From Pyrenula massariospora (taxonomy: Eukaryota; Ascomycota; Eurotiomycetes; Pyrenulales; Pyrenulaceae): a stretch of DNA of 64,000 nucleotides. The DNA lies in contig JAGFMI010000010.1 in assembly GCA_021030905.1 (NCBI GenBank), forward strand, positions 186,001 to 250,000, written 5' to 3'. A model generated the notes under the pieces. That model did not search any database. It saw nothing but the letters and a program-made list of their open reading frames with translations, and had not been told where the DNA came from. Each line of letters starts with the position of its first letter. The stretch's first letter is position 1. Shown here piece by piece: positions 53,973 to 64,000 of the stretch. Made by a program: the position numbers and the translations under genes.

Positions 53973-56378
53973 CTAAAAATCAATGGGCTCGAAGCTTCCA
54001 GGCATTATGAGCTGCCGTGGTTCCTCAGATTCTTCATCGATTTCGCTGATGTCAGATTCACTGACAGTCTCCCATGTGCCTTCGCCGTATCTCTCAAGAT
54101 ACCAATCATCCCACCCATTATTCCAGCAATCAGTGCAACATGACGGGAGCTCTTCCGTACCCCAGTCACACCCTACGACAGTTTCATCAGCCTTTCGTAG
54201 ACTCTTGGATAGTTTCCATTTAACATCAATCAAATAGCTATCTTCATCGTTGCAGTGTGAGCAGTAGCCCTCCATTTGATATTTTTCTGCCACGTGATCA
54301 AAGTGAAACAAATCAAGAACATTTTCAGCCGTCCAGCCCGATGATGACCATGACCCTATCTCAATATCTTTCTGAACGAATTCAGATATGCATATGTTCA
54401 AGTCTTCCAACACACGTCGCCAACCAGCAAAGTCATCATAGCTTCTCTCAAGAGCCCGCTGCGTGGCGCTCTGGTCAAAAAATGTTGCATCAAGATTTGC
54501 ACCTAGAGACACCAACCGCTTCAGCCAGTCTCTGATAGATTCGCATCGCGCGAAACTAGCTATTTGAGGCACTATCGAGCAATCATTGTCTCTCAAGCCG
54601 GAAATGAGATGGAAAGTATTCAGAAACCACTCGACAGAGTTCCATAGTCTCCCTGGATGATCTAACTCCATCCACGACATTGCGTAAAAATAAAATTGCT
54701 CGAAGTCATCAGAATTGCTAAGTTCATAAGCGACAATGGTGGCAAACCACTCTGTAAGATGATATCCATATTCATGTGATGATCCAAGATGCTGCGTTGA
54801 TAGAACATCAATCCTTTGGACGTAGCGCAAGACATCGATACCTTCCGTGCATTCAGAGAAATTAATCGCGTCTAGAAAAAATCGAAGCCATTGGACCACG
54901 AGGGAGCGTTCATCGCTGTCGATATTAAATTTTCGAAAGCAGATCAGGGCAGGGCTAGAAATTATCAATCTTTTTGCATCATGAATCAAAATTTTGTGAG
55001 ACTTACGTTCGTCCCGAGAAATCTTCACATCGTAGAGCTGCGCCTGCTTCAAGCAAAATCTTGCAAACTTCGATATTATGATGCCGTGCTGCGTACTGGT
55101 GGAAAGATCAAGGTTAGCTGATACTTGTCCGACATTTACTTTGCATGATGTTGTCAGGATCACACTTACATGCATTGGTGTCCACCCGTCAGAGTCTCTG
55201 TCCCATACAGACGCTTCTCCCCTTTCAAAAGGCGACCTTATACCGTCAATGTTACCGTCCTTACAGAAGTCAAAGATCAAGGAATCGTCCGGAACAGCAC
55301 GGTAGTTTGATAACATGAGATGATTGCACCATCCTTGAGTTTCATTTGGTAGGACAATTCGGAGGCCACGTCCAAGGCCAAGTCTGATTAACCAAGCCGC
55401 GGGGTGTAGATAGATTTTCGTCTGGTATTCATAGGTATCATCGGAAGTCGAAGAGCTAGATGAATTCCATTCTTTGTACGTAGTGGTTCTTAGGTGGAGC
55501 GTTCCAAGTATGGTCTGTATCCTGATCGTGCTTTCCTTCCACCACGTTCGCCGTCTCGCTTTCCGCCGAAGAGGACGAAGTTGACCTCCACCTCCGTCTA
55601 AGCTAGAGAGGACCATATCAGCAGGCATGCGATTATTGGGCTGTTCGGACTCTTCGTAGACATATGATCCCGCCTTGGCCGACGAGTTGAGGCAGTCGGT
55701 TCTCCCAGCGAGACTAGGGAGATCTTCATCCACCTGTTCAATGAAAGTTTCTCTCATTCTTGGGCTCTTAAGTGTCGACGCAAGATTTCGAATCTCTTGT
55801 CGGAGCTTAGCATCGTGCTGAGAACAGTGGTCTGTAAATGTTGATGACAAAGTGGTCACAGTCCGCGACACTTGATTGATGCGGAACTCGTCCAGATATT
55901 GCGCGAGCTTGTTAAGAGTGCCTTGCTGAGCGGTGAATCCTGCAAGACTCCTTGCATCTGACAGGCTTTGCCTCGCTAGGATCAGTGTCACTTTAGTCTC
56001 TTCTAAGGATCGACAAAACCAGGAGAGCTTCTCCTTTCGGAAAGCCGTTTTGATTGAGTTCCATTTCCTTATGCGATGGCTCGAGGATCGAAAGCTAGGC
56101 TCGAGTCCATCGAGGAAAGATAGGACTTCGTTGATCTTTTCGGAACAACTTTGAAGAATACCGTCTGTGATGGTATCCGTAGGCTGTTCTTTGCTCGATT
56201 TGCGGATGTCATCCAAGACCATTTGTAGAAAGTAAATATCCTTCAATACGACACGGATTTCATTTGGAGCATCTTGGATGGACGACCAGAAGTCAAGAAG
56301 CTTCTTAACGCCATCTCCTAATTGGATTGCGATAGACGCTACCGCAATCCCGCTCGCGGCAGCGGAGAGCCCTTCCAT
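53973..56378 (-). CDS. Helo-like/NLR N-terminal domain protein with ankyrin repeat
   Basis: 759 aa from minus-strand exons 55170-56378, 55007-55095 and 53973-54954 (introns 74 and 52 nt). The N-terminus (MEGLSAAASGIAVASIAIQL, then VKKLLDFWSSIQDAPNEIRV) is the Helo-like/STAND N-terminal domain found on fungal NLRs and related immune-type proteins. Splicing restores an ankyrin repeat: DGWTPMHYAARHHNIEVCKI and LLEAGAALRCEDFSGRT. A single open frame spans the whole gene, but it reads the 89-nt middle exon in the wrong frame and hides the repeat. The C-terminus is acidic, with a Cys-rich patch (YCSHCNDE; LPSCCTDCW) that could bind metal. There is no NACHT domain. I chose the ATG at 56378, the usual family start, over 56462. 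Confidence 0.82.
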   Translation of the reverse strand: MEGLSAAASGIAVASIAIQLGDGVKKLLDFWSSIQDAPNEIRVVLKDIYFLQMVLDDIRKSSKEQPTDTITDGILQSCSEKINEVLSFLDGLEPSFRSSSHRIRKWNSIKTAFRKEKLSWFCRSLEETKVTLILARQSLSDARSLAGFTAQQGTLNKLAQYLDEFRINQVSRTVTTLSSTFTDHCSQHDAKLRQEIRNLASTLKSPRMRETFIEQVDEDLPSLAGRTDCLNSSAKAGSYVYEESEQPNNRMPADMVLSSLDGGGGQLRPLRRKARRRTWWKESTIRIQTILGTLHLRTTTYKEWNSSSSSTSDDTYEYQTKIYLHPAAWLIRLGLGRGLRIVLPNETQGWCNHLMLSNYRAVPDDSLIFDFCKDGNIDGIRSPFERGEASVWDRDSDGWTPMHVSVILTTSCKVNVGQVSANLDLSTSTQHGIIISKFARFCLKQAQLYDVKISRDERKSHKILIHDAKRLIISSPALICFRKFNIDSDERSLVVQWLRFFLDAINFSECTEGIDVLRYVQRIDVLSTQHLGSSHEYGYHLTEWFATIVAYELSNSDDFEQFYFYAMSWMELDHPGRLWNSVEWFLNTFHLISGLRDNDCSIVPQIASFARCESIRDWLKRLVSLGANLDATFFDQSATQRALERSYDDFAGWRRVLEDLNICISEFVQKDIEIGSWSSSGWTAENVLDLFHFDHVAEKYQMEGYCSHCNDEDSYLIDVKWKLSKSLRKADETVVGCDWGTEELPSCCTDCWNNGWDDWYLERYGEGTWETVSESDISEIDEESEEPRQLIMPGSFEPIDF

Positions 56379-57475
56379 CACCACAGAAGCGAGATTTACG
56401 ACCGCGAACAGATTATTGTGGGATGGTAGAGAGATGATCGATTCGATACAGAACGACAACACAATGGCATATCTGCGATAGAACGAGAAGGAAGAGAGCT
56501 TCTCGGGTCATGAGTGCAGCCTCATCCTGGACCCGTCCGCTACAATGCTTGAACGCCTCGGCACAGCCACCGCCACGGCAATTATCAGCCTGCATGCATG
56601 GAGAGCCTGAACAAGCTTCTCATTTGGTATCAGGGCTCACTGTCATAAGTTTACGTTCTTCAATCTCAGATAGTGCGTTCGTTCAAAAGATGTTGTCATT
56701 TGACCATTGGGCTTCCACGTTTAAAAATCCGTCTGGCGTCGTGCAGATTCTTCAGGGACCAACCTAACGCTGAAGCGACACCAGGTTTCTTTAGACCCAT
56801 CCATGAAATATTCACTTTACCTCAATGCGTGTCCTTATCGGGTCGGGAAGGCTGTACATTGAGCGCCCTGGACGCTTCTCCATATCTCCTCGGACGCGTG
56901 TCTAGCCAAGACACATAGTTACACAGATAACGTCACCCCGTAGATCCAGGAATCAGGCAGATCAGAGGGCTGTTTTTACCATCTCCTTCGAACGGCCCTT
57001 CATGCCTCTGTAGTAGCACAAATGTTAGCCTCAACAAGGCTACCTTTTGTGGCATCGTTGGCGCCTCGGATTCACGCCTCGTCGCCGGCGCTCCAATCTA
57101 CCTGTGTTGCTTGCAGACCACATCGAAAGCACGGAGATCTTCAATTCCGGGGCAGCGTCTGAGCCCATTAGCTTTGACGGGGTGCACAATGGAGAGTTCA
57201 TTTTCTTTGATAGGGTGCGCCCGAGGCGAGGCTATGCTGAAGCACCGAAATGCGAACCATAACGAGAATCCTAATCTTATCTACACGTGATAGTTGCTGT
57301 TGTTGGTGGACAGAGAAGGTCTGCCGATGAGCAGCTCCAATTAGCTGTCAGTGCGTCGCCGACTCCAGTTTTGAAACATGGCGCTGGACGCGGAACTCGC
57401 AACCTTGACGTTGAACGGAAATAGGTTATGGAATAAAGCGGACGAAAGAAAGTGGTTTCCAGGACGTCATCAAGG
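56379..57475. other. intergenic, 1.1 kb
   Basis: No supported gene. Short frames (56510-56767, 57047-57262) have no recognised motif. Confidence 0.5.
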
Positions 57476-58753
57476 TCAAAGGTGAGCTAGATCCGAGCAG
57501 AGCACACTGTGATCGCAGTGTGTGTTGCCTGCGGCGTCTGTCGGCCAGACTGGTGCGACTCTGTCGAACGGATGCCTCGAACACAACGGAACGGATTTAA
57601 AATCTACGAGGATATCGATGCTAGGTGAAACCATCACTGGGAATCTACTTTGTGACCAATCTCCAATCACCTTTGCAATCTCTTCTAGCTTCTTATACAA
57701 AAACCAATTGACCGCATCCACCAATGTATCCTCCAAACCCAGCACTGAGGCTGCCTCCCTAGCATCATTCATGAAACTCATCCTACTGACCCAGTCCCCA
57801 GTTTTTCTAACATGTAATAGCGACACGTCAATCACTCTCCTATCCCCCCCTTTCTTATCCCTCTCGCATAACCAATTCTCATCCTCCAACATCGTATTAT
57901 TCCTTGGATTCCAATCATAGAACACTGGCTTCCACAGCCCATCCATCGAAAGTCTTTGAACGGACTCTTTCTTCCACCTCTCTGCATCCGAATAACTTCC
58001 GGCCCTCTGCACATACTGTTTTGTCCCCATCCCCAATACTCTATGACAAAACGTGTCCCTCATCAACATATGCCCCTCCTCGTCCTCAAAACCCCTTTCA
58101 TCAAACTACAAGCCCCAATCGAGATCCTGCCGCAACAAGTCCATCGCTTCGAGCACCGCAAACAACTCTCAATTCCTTCATTGCGGATACTCAAACCGTT
58201 TCTCCGTCTTCACATCCGCCTTATCCGGCGATTATAGCTCCGTAGACGGAATTTGGTGTAGGAGGCTCAGCAGACATGGACCCGATGTAGCGCGAGCTAT
58301 GTTAGTGGTAGACGCGCTACGCGACGGTGGAGTCCTCAGTCATGGACATGGAGGAGGATTTGGAGCAAGGGACTGACTCAATTCCTGGATTTGTGCCACA
58401 CCAGCGCGGCTCCACCGGCTTGGAGGTTCTTGGGCTCCTGAGGAGATCTGGAGTGAGGAGCGGATTGCTGAGGGAGAAGAGTTGAGGGACGGCGTAGGCC
58501 CGAATAAATGGGTTATTAGGGAAGGGTGGGAGAGCTTTAGAATCGGGAATAGTGGGGACATGTTGATGCAGGAGTCGAGTGATGGGGAGAGGTGGTAGCT
58601 GTAGAAGAGGCTGGAGGGGATGCTGTGAGGGAAAGCTGGGTGGATGAGTCCATTGGGGATGGATGGGGCGTGCGTCTTGTCTGATACAATTGTTAAGCTG
58701 TCAGAGATGATGCAGTTGTCATAATTGTTCAAGAGAACTCTGGAGACTGGCAT
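57476..58753 (-). pseudogene. broken gene of unknown family, five in-frame stops
   Basis: One minus-strand reading frame of 426 codons runs from the ATG at 58753 to the stop at 57476 and is interrupted by five in-frame stops at 58340-58342, 58232-58234, 58178-58180, 58169-58171 and 58106-58108. Sequence across the stops is protein-like (for example ELFAVLEAMDLLRQDLDWGL, then FDERGFEDEEGHMLMRDTF), and the downstream 197 codons look well kept. Each stop could come from one C-to-T change (CGA to TGA three times, CAA to TAA, CAG to TAG). An intron covering all stops is possible but would remove the protein-like stretch. I do not recognise the family. Confidence 0.6.
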
Positions 58754-59401
58754 GCTGGCGGAAATGGGTATTGCAATCGTTTCCTGGCTGATTCAAAAAT
58801 TCACGATCCATCTTAGCTTGTGCAATACCTGTCTCGACCCTGCAAAAGCGAGGTGTGAGGTTCATTTAGAGTTCATTTTGCGTTATATCTTCAGCGCATA
58901 AAAATATACCATCATCAGAGCAATATCTACCGGTTTAGCCTGAGAAAATCTCTATGGTAGTGACGTAAAGAGTCTGTGAAGTCATATCGTGGGGTCAGAA
59001 TATCAATCCCTCATGGAGCTTTGTCGTGGACAATTCTTGCAACAATTTCTCTTAAAGACGGCATTCCGCTGCTTGCCCAAGAAATTTAAGGTGACGGATG
59101 GGATCTTTGTGTAGTAAAAGGGAGGAGAAAAAAGTCCCGACGAAAATCAGCCCCCTAATGATGAGCACGGCTTGTATCAAGACACCGGCCGCAGCTCAAG
59201 TCACGGAATTTCCATTGCGTCTGAGGCTATGCGACACCTAACACCAATTATGTGGGTAATGTTTGCGGACGCTAGCCGAGCTTCCTAGTAATACGGGCGG
59301 AACACGCTACAAGGAAGTCTACACACACTTAAAGTTTTGGTTACGTACCGGCGCCTCTGATGTGATTCCTCTACGCTTTTTTGTGACCCTGGCGGAAAGC
59401 A
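58754..59401. other. intergenic, 0.65 kb
   Basis: Divergent region between the pseudogene and the next gene. Nothing else is seen. Confidence 0.5.
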
Positions 59402-60855
59402 ATGAACAGCTTATCAGCTTGGTTGCTTGCGCTCGTGCCGTTCATTAGTTGCGATATTGTTCCGAAGACATACTGGATTGACGCGTCGTGTCAGCGTCCT
59501 GAGATCCGGTCACATTTTCATGAGGCTTTTCACAATCTCCAGTACTGGGCAGCTAGAGCCGATGACAGATTGACAGATCCAGCAGATGTTTTGAGCAAAG
59601 AATATTTTATTAGACTTGTTGCAATAGATGAAGAGTGGTATTGGAGGGATCGTTACGAGACAGATTTTCAGTGGGTTACAGGTGAGTAGTAATCTTTGCT
59701 GAACTTCTGGCTCTGGAGCTGCAAGCCTCTAAATGGTCTATAGAGACCTTGATTGAGATTTCTGCACTACACCCGGAGGACAATCGAAATCAAGCGAACT
59801 ATCGATTCTATTGTGACAATGATCGTCGAGATCTAGATCCGAGAAGCAATGCTCGGTGGAAATTAAGAAGGGACGTGCTACAGTGGCCTCCCGGTGATTA
59901 CATAGCACAGAGCTCTCGTCTTTCATCCGCAGAGGCTGGACCAAGACAGCAATATCAAGAATGGGAAGATAGAGACAACCAGATGTAAGACAGATGTCCA
60001 TGTTGTGATTGCTTCTGACAATGTGTCTTTCCTTTTCTTAGGCTCATGGGCAGGACTCGCAGCTGCCAGTCCCGTGGTGGTAACATCCAAGCCGTGACGT
60101 ACCGCAATGCAATCCCGGAGCTTCCCTACACTAGGCAAAATCAAAATCCGCATCGAAGAACGATCACGGTTTGTTCTCAGCCTCTAACGCATTGAACCGC
60201 TGCTGATATGATTTCTCTGCCTCCAGATATGCGATCGCCAATTTACCTCAGGCCTTGCGACCCTTAACGCTCTTCCGTATGATATTGATCTTGACTCCTT
60301 GAGATTGGTGGATCCAGCTGGGTCGCAGACAGTGTCTCCCGTTGACTTCTTTCGAATTATAACTACCTTTGTTCTCTTCCACCAGGTATGCTCCTCCCCA
60401 CTGTCCCGCTCCATTATTTCAGGTTAATAGTCTTTTTTCAGGTGCTTCTTGCATTGGATTTTACGTGTAAGCTTGACCCACATGCAGCTATCTCAAAGGT
60501 TTCCCATGCACTCCCGTACATTCATCTTCCCATTCTGGATCCCATTGTCCCTGTACCTTTTCCTCGCAAGTCTCAACCGCATACTAAACCTGACCCCATA
60601 GTGGTGAATACAGCTTCCAATTGGCAGAAAGTCACGGCACTAGGGCGATCTAAATGCTTCAATGCCGCAAATTACGTCTTTTTAGCTTTGGTACTATCCC
60701 GCGAGTTTGGCCTCGTTTGGAGTGCTAACAACGGAGTCCAGCTAGCTAATCTTGCAGATCGTGGGTGGCGGCTTAGCAAAAACGAAACATTGGCTAGAGC
60801 TGGGCGGCTTGAACGAGATGAGAGCGTTATTATGCCCTGGGAGGAAGATGAATAG
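59402..60855 (+). CDS. secreted protein of unknown function
   Basis: 406 aa from five exons: 59402-59681, 59744-59984, 60042-60168, 60227-60385 and 60442-60855; introns of 56-62 nt, all in phase. A signal peptide (MNSLSAWLLALVPFISC) is followed by a soluble body. Visible blocks: KTYWIDASCQRPEIRSHFHE, ANYRFYCDNDRRD, PVDFFRIITTFVLFHQVLLA and ALGRSKCFNAANYVFLALVL. The overall plan recalls fungal secreted metallopeptidase-like proteins, where a His-Glu-x-x-His site would fall near FHQVLLALD; here that motif is absent, so I do not call an enzyme. Possible secreted effector or a degenerate peptidase relative. Confidence 0.72.
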
Positions 60856-61480
60856 TTGAAACGGTTGTGTTGAATAGTGTGAAGCGATAGAGAGACGGGT
60901 AAGATAGGGCCAAAGTTGAACTTCGTTGGAGGGTTAAGAGAGAGACTTTACCGACAAGAACTCTAGGATATGTATTTCCATCGGACAGCAAGTGTTTTGA
61001 ACACTCTTTGCTCCTTGTGTGGCAAGATTTTTGAACACAAGTCACACTGCAAAGGCCCGCCGATGCTGGCCTTGTGTTTATCAAGGATTGGGAACAATTA
61101 TTAGTGCAACCCATTCATAGATTAGAATTAGAGGTAATTGACATTGTTGATGAATGAGATCATTTGATAATCACTATAGCGATATTCGACGCTTTGGCAC
61201 TGCATTTTCCCTTCTTGAGGATCACAGCTCGGTGGGGATCCATGCAAGTACGTGAGGCTGAAAATCGCGGAGCACGGCAACCTTTTAAGACTTCCGTGCC
61301 GTGATCACGACCAATCATAGCAACCCTCCACCCTAGGTAGAGTAAGATAAATAACTCGCACGTTTACCCAAGTAATTCTGAATCAGATCAATTCTCTACT
61401 TTCCATAAGACATTCTGAACCAACTTTATTTTCCTCTTCTTATTCCAACCTTATCTCTCTCTCTCTCATCCCAACCCACC
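60856..61480. other. intergenic, 0.63 kb
   Basis: Promoter of the DJ-1-like gene. A pyrimidine tract with CT repeats (about 61455-61472) sits just before the start codon, typical of fungal leaders. Confidence 0.5.
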
Positions 61481-62209
61481 ATGCCCACCCCAACCCTTCA
61501 CGTCGGCGCCCTAGCCTACAACTACCAAGCCCTCGACGTCATGGGCCCCATGGACCTCCTCGACTGCGCCAGCAAAACCATCATGGACCAACTCAAGGCC
61601 TACGGGCACATCTCCGACGAAGCGCTGGCCCACGCGCCCAACTTCGTCTTCCACCACGTCGGAGAGACCATGGATCTGGTGGAAACTTCTTGTTCCATGT
61701 CCATCAGGCCATCAACTACTGTGCAGGATTGCCCGGAGCTCGATATCTTGATCCTCGGTGGGCCGATGGTTGCGGATTTTGCTCTTAGCGCTAAGTATGC
61801 GGAGTTTATTCGGCGGCATGTAGCGAAGGGGAAGTTATTGTTCACGAATTGCACGGGGTCGCTCGTGGCTGCGGAGGCGGGGGTTATGGACGGGAAGAAC
61901 GCAACGATCAACCACTTTGCGTATGGTTTGGTGAAGACGAAGTATCCGAAGGTGAAATGGACGAAGGAGAAGAAGTGGGTGGTTGATGGGAACATTTGGA
62001 CGGCGGGTGGGGCGCTGTGTGGGATGGACATGGTTTCGCATTGGTTGAAGGAGAGGTTTGGTATGGCGGTGTTGGCAGACGGGTGCAAGTCGTTGGATTA
62101 TGAGCCTCGTGACGTGGATGGGGTTCTGAACGTGCTACCTCTGAGATACAATGCTGATGGAAAGCAGATTCCCACACACGACTTCGACTTGGGAGAGAAA
62201 GAAGTCTGA
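61481..62209 (+). CDS. DJ-1/PfpI family protein
   Basis: Intronless, 242 aa. The flavodoxin-like fold starts at VGALAYNYQALDVMGPMDLL; the nucleophile elbow is FTNCTGSLVAA with Cys124. The family includes glyoxalase-III-type enzymes, chaperones, isonitrile hydratases and transcriptional co-factors; fungal members of this ThiJ/PfpI subgroup are mostly uncharacterised. The conserved acidic residue of the first loop is Asp here (GPMDLL) rather than the Glu of DJ-1. A CT-rich leader precedes the ATG. Codons change from C-ending early to G-ending late. Confidence 0.9.
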   Translation: MPTPTLHVGALAYNYQALDVMGPMDLLDCASKTIMDQLKAYGHISDEALAHAPNFVFHHVGETMDLVETSCSMSIRPSTTVQDCPELDILILGGPMVADFALSAKYAEFIRRHVAKGKLLFTNCTGSLVAAEAGVMDGKNATINHFAYGLVKTKYPKVKWTKEKKWVVDGNIWTAGGALCGMDMVSHWLKERFGMAVLADGCKSLDYEPRDVDGVLNVLPLRYNADGKQIPTHDFDLGEKEV

Positions 62210-62458
62210 GCTGTGAGGACCTCAGTGATTTTTTCCTCTTCCAGACTATGTTCAGCGCGAAATGGCGCCCTGTATATAGCTCTCCATGAGGATCTCTAGA
62301 CGTAGAAGGGAGTGGAGCGACCTAATACATCGAACCGTCTCTATATAGAGTGCCCAACTAGCGTATTGAGGCTTATTTGATCCTTTCCTAGTCATTGTGA
62401 TGCCAAGAAACAGCCATTCACCCGACATAAGGACATTCGATGTATATCATTCGATCCG

Positions 62459-64000
62459 TTATGCCGAGCAATTGCTCGTTAGGAGTGAACTCCAAAGCTG
62501 TTCGTTCTCGATTGATTGAAGCTCAGCTGAAATAGCTTCACGATTGATAGAGAACTCTCTGAACCAATCTTTCGACCTGGAAGATTGAAATGCAGGGCAG
62601 CCTTTTGATCGACGTTGATATGCAAAATTCCGATCTGGCTTGGTTAAAGCTTTGAAATGCGGACTATCTCGTCCAACTCTGCATCCTGGCGTCGGGTGAT
62701 CCTTTGCAATAACATAGGTAGCTCGGACACTGTCAAATAGCTCTGCGAACATCTCGAACAGATTCTCCGAGCCGCTAATATCCGATGATCTTGGTGTGAT
62801 GGATTTTATGCGATTCACGATGATACTCAGGTAGTCCTCTAAGTCTATGGTTTCACGAGCAATAAGAGGTGACCATTCGGGTACTGCCAGAAGTCCGACT
62901 GAAAGACGGTAGACAACAAATATGGCGAGCATGATCCGGTACCATCCGAACATGGGAAGCAAATGGTACTCTGTGATAGGCATGATAAAATGTAGGTCCA
63001 AGTATTCTTTAGCGGCATTGACACATTTGATCAAGTTGATCACCACCTTGGAATGATCAGCAGAAGGACTTTGACCATGTGACGCTTTTGGAGGTGGCAA
63101 TTGTCGGATTCGATACACAACTCCCATTTCAAAGATCCTAATCATAATGGCTTGATAACTGTGCTCAAGGAGTGCTAGATTAAGTCAGCGTCTAGTCGAC
63201 AGGTATGAAATAGATTAGATACTCATGGTCTTGAGATGAGTCTCATGATCCCGCTTCCATTCTTCTAACCGCCGCAACAGGCGTTCAGCATAAATTGGTA
63301 GTCTCGAAAGGGTACTGGTTGATGCCTCTGTTCGATAGATATCGCATACTTCTTCTCCCAAACGTTGCAGCTTAATGATTGGATAGATCATCTTGTCGGT
63401 CTCACACTCTGCTTTTTGGGAGGTTCTGATAGCACACCGCATCATATAATCGGATGGGACAAGGTTGTTAGGCTTTGCTAGGTAGAACGCAAGACTATCA
63501 AATTACTTAAACTCATGCGCCATAAATGGGAGAAATCCATACCTAGTCGATAGATGATAGCATCCTAGAAATGCTCTATGAGCTTCTCGACTCTGTAATT
63601 GACCATGGGGAGATTCGTAGGACGCGAGGGACGGATCTCTTAGATGTAGATACGCTCGTTGATCAAGTACATTAGCAGGATCTTGGTCAAGACCGAGATC
63701 AACTACCATACTGATGGCAATCTGTAATAGTCGATATGTTTCTTCGCTTCGAGGGTCGATGTGATAATGATGCCTAGGTCAGTCAGGCTGCTCTTCGCTT
63801 GACAATAATAATCTTACCATGCAAGATACACGAGCAACCCCTGGAGATAATCAAGATTCACTTCTCCATCCATGATAACATGATGAGTAAGTGTCTCTTT
63901 CCATTGTTGAGCAACAGCTCTCTGTAGATTTGGATACCTTGACGAGGAGCTCGCGATTACTCCGAGCATTAGGGCCGGGTTATTTTTTAATAACGACTGG
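62459..64000 (-). CDS. fungal MHR-domain transcription factor, N-terminus outside window
   Basis: Minus-strand exons 63818-64000 (cut by the window edge), 63543-63773, 63223-63494 and 62459-63174; introns of 44, 48 and 48 nt, all in phase. The visible part starts inside the MHR domain (LLKNNPALMLGVIASSSSRY; LDYLQGLLVYLAWHHYHIDP; LLQIAISMVVDLGLDQ) and runs to the normal end. It matches the regulator at 1745-3919 block by block (LLQGLLVYLAW, QLAISIVVELRLDQ), so the two belong to one subfamily. The Zn2Cys6 cluster should lie just right of base 64000. Targets unknown; the DJ-1-like gene is the nearest neighbour and is convergent. Confidence 0.85.

Overview
The window is nuclear DNA of a filamentous ascomycete (Pezizomycotina). 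The genes carry many short introns (mostly 44-100 nt, GT..AG, often with a CTAAC/CTGAC-like branch site). The families are typical of that group: Zn2Cys6 regulators with the fungal MHR domain, a HET protein, a CFEM-like secreted protein, a Helo-like/ankyrin protein, Spc19 and Arb2. I cannot place it to class from sequence alone. I see no tRNA, rRNA, CRISPR array or intact transposon.

Layout. 1-9.8 kb is accessory: a frameshifted F-box paralog cut by the window edge, a six-exon Zn2Cys6 regulator, a secreted beta-lactamase-like protein with altered catalytic residues, and an intact F-box gene. 10.1-18.7 kb is a compact conserved block: a four-helix membrane protein, an Arb2-domain protein, mitoribosomal uS14m, an NmrA-like reductase with two possible starts, ATP synthase subunit j (61 aa, four exons) head-to-head with DASH subunit Spc19, and an Scs3/FIT2-type protein. 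18.7-35.7 kb is gene-poor and accessory: a cytochrome P450, a CFEM-like small secreted protein, about 3 kb of decayed repeats, a HET gene bracketed by diverged direct repeats, another F-box gene, a four-TM ectodomain protein and a 22-bp minisatellite.

35.7-52.8 kb mixes conserved genes with accessory ones. The conserved genes are a PA-TM-RING ubiquitin ligase, an unrecognised 724-aa protein, an NT-C2 protein with micro-exons head-to-head with splicing factor SF3b10, and a Rogdi/Rav2 protein. The accessory ones are a second ectodomain membrane protein and a fourth F-box gene. 52.8-64 kb is accessory again: a Helo-like/ankyrin protein, a pseudogene with five clustered stops, a secreted protein of unknown function, a DJ-1/PfpI protein and a second MHR regulator that runs off the right edge.

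Most multi-exon genes were rebuilt by joining exons at GT..AG sites that restore phase and family motifs. Several of them look wrong or incomplete as single open frames. The most general observation is that at least seven genes, on both strands, switch from C-ending codons in their 5' half to G-ending codons in their 3' half (Leu CTC to TTG, Arg CGC to AGG). The HET, F-box, P450 and regulator genes do not. No single new system is proven. The best candidates for follow-up are this codon switch, the serine hydrolase with a Ser-Leu-Thr-Gln site, and the HET gene between direct repeats.
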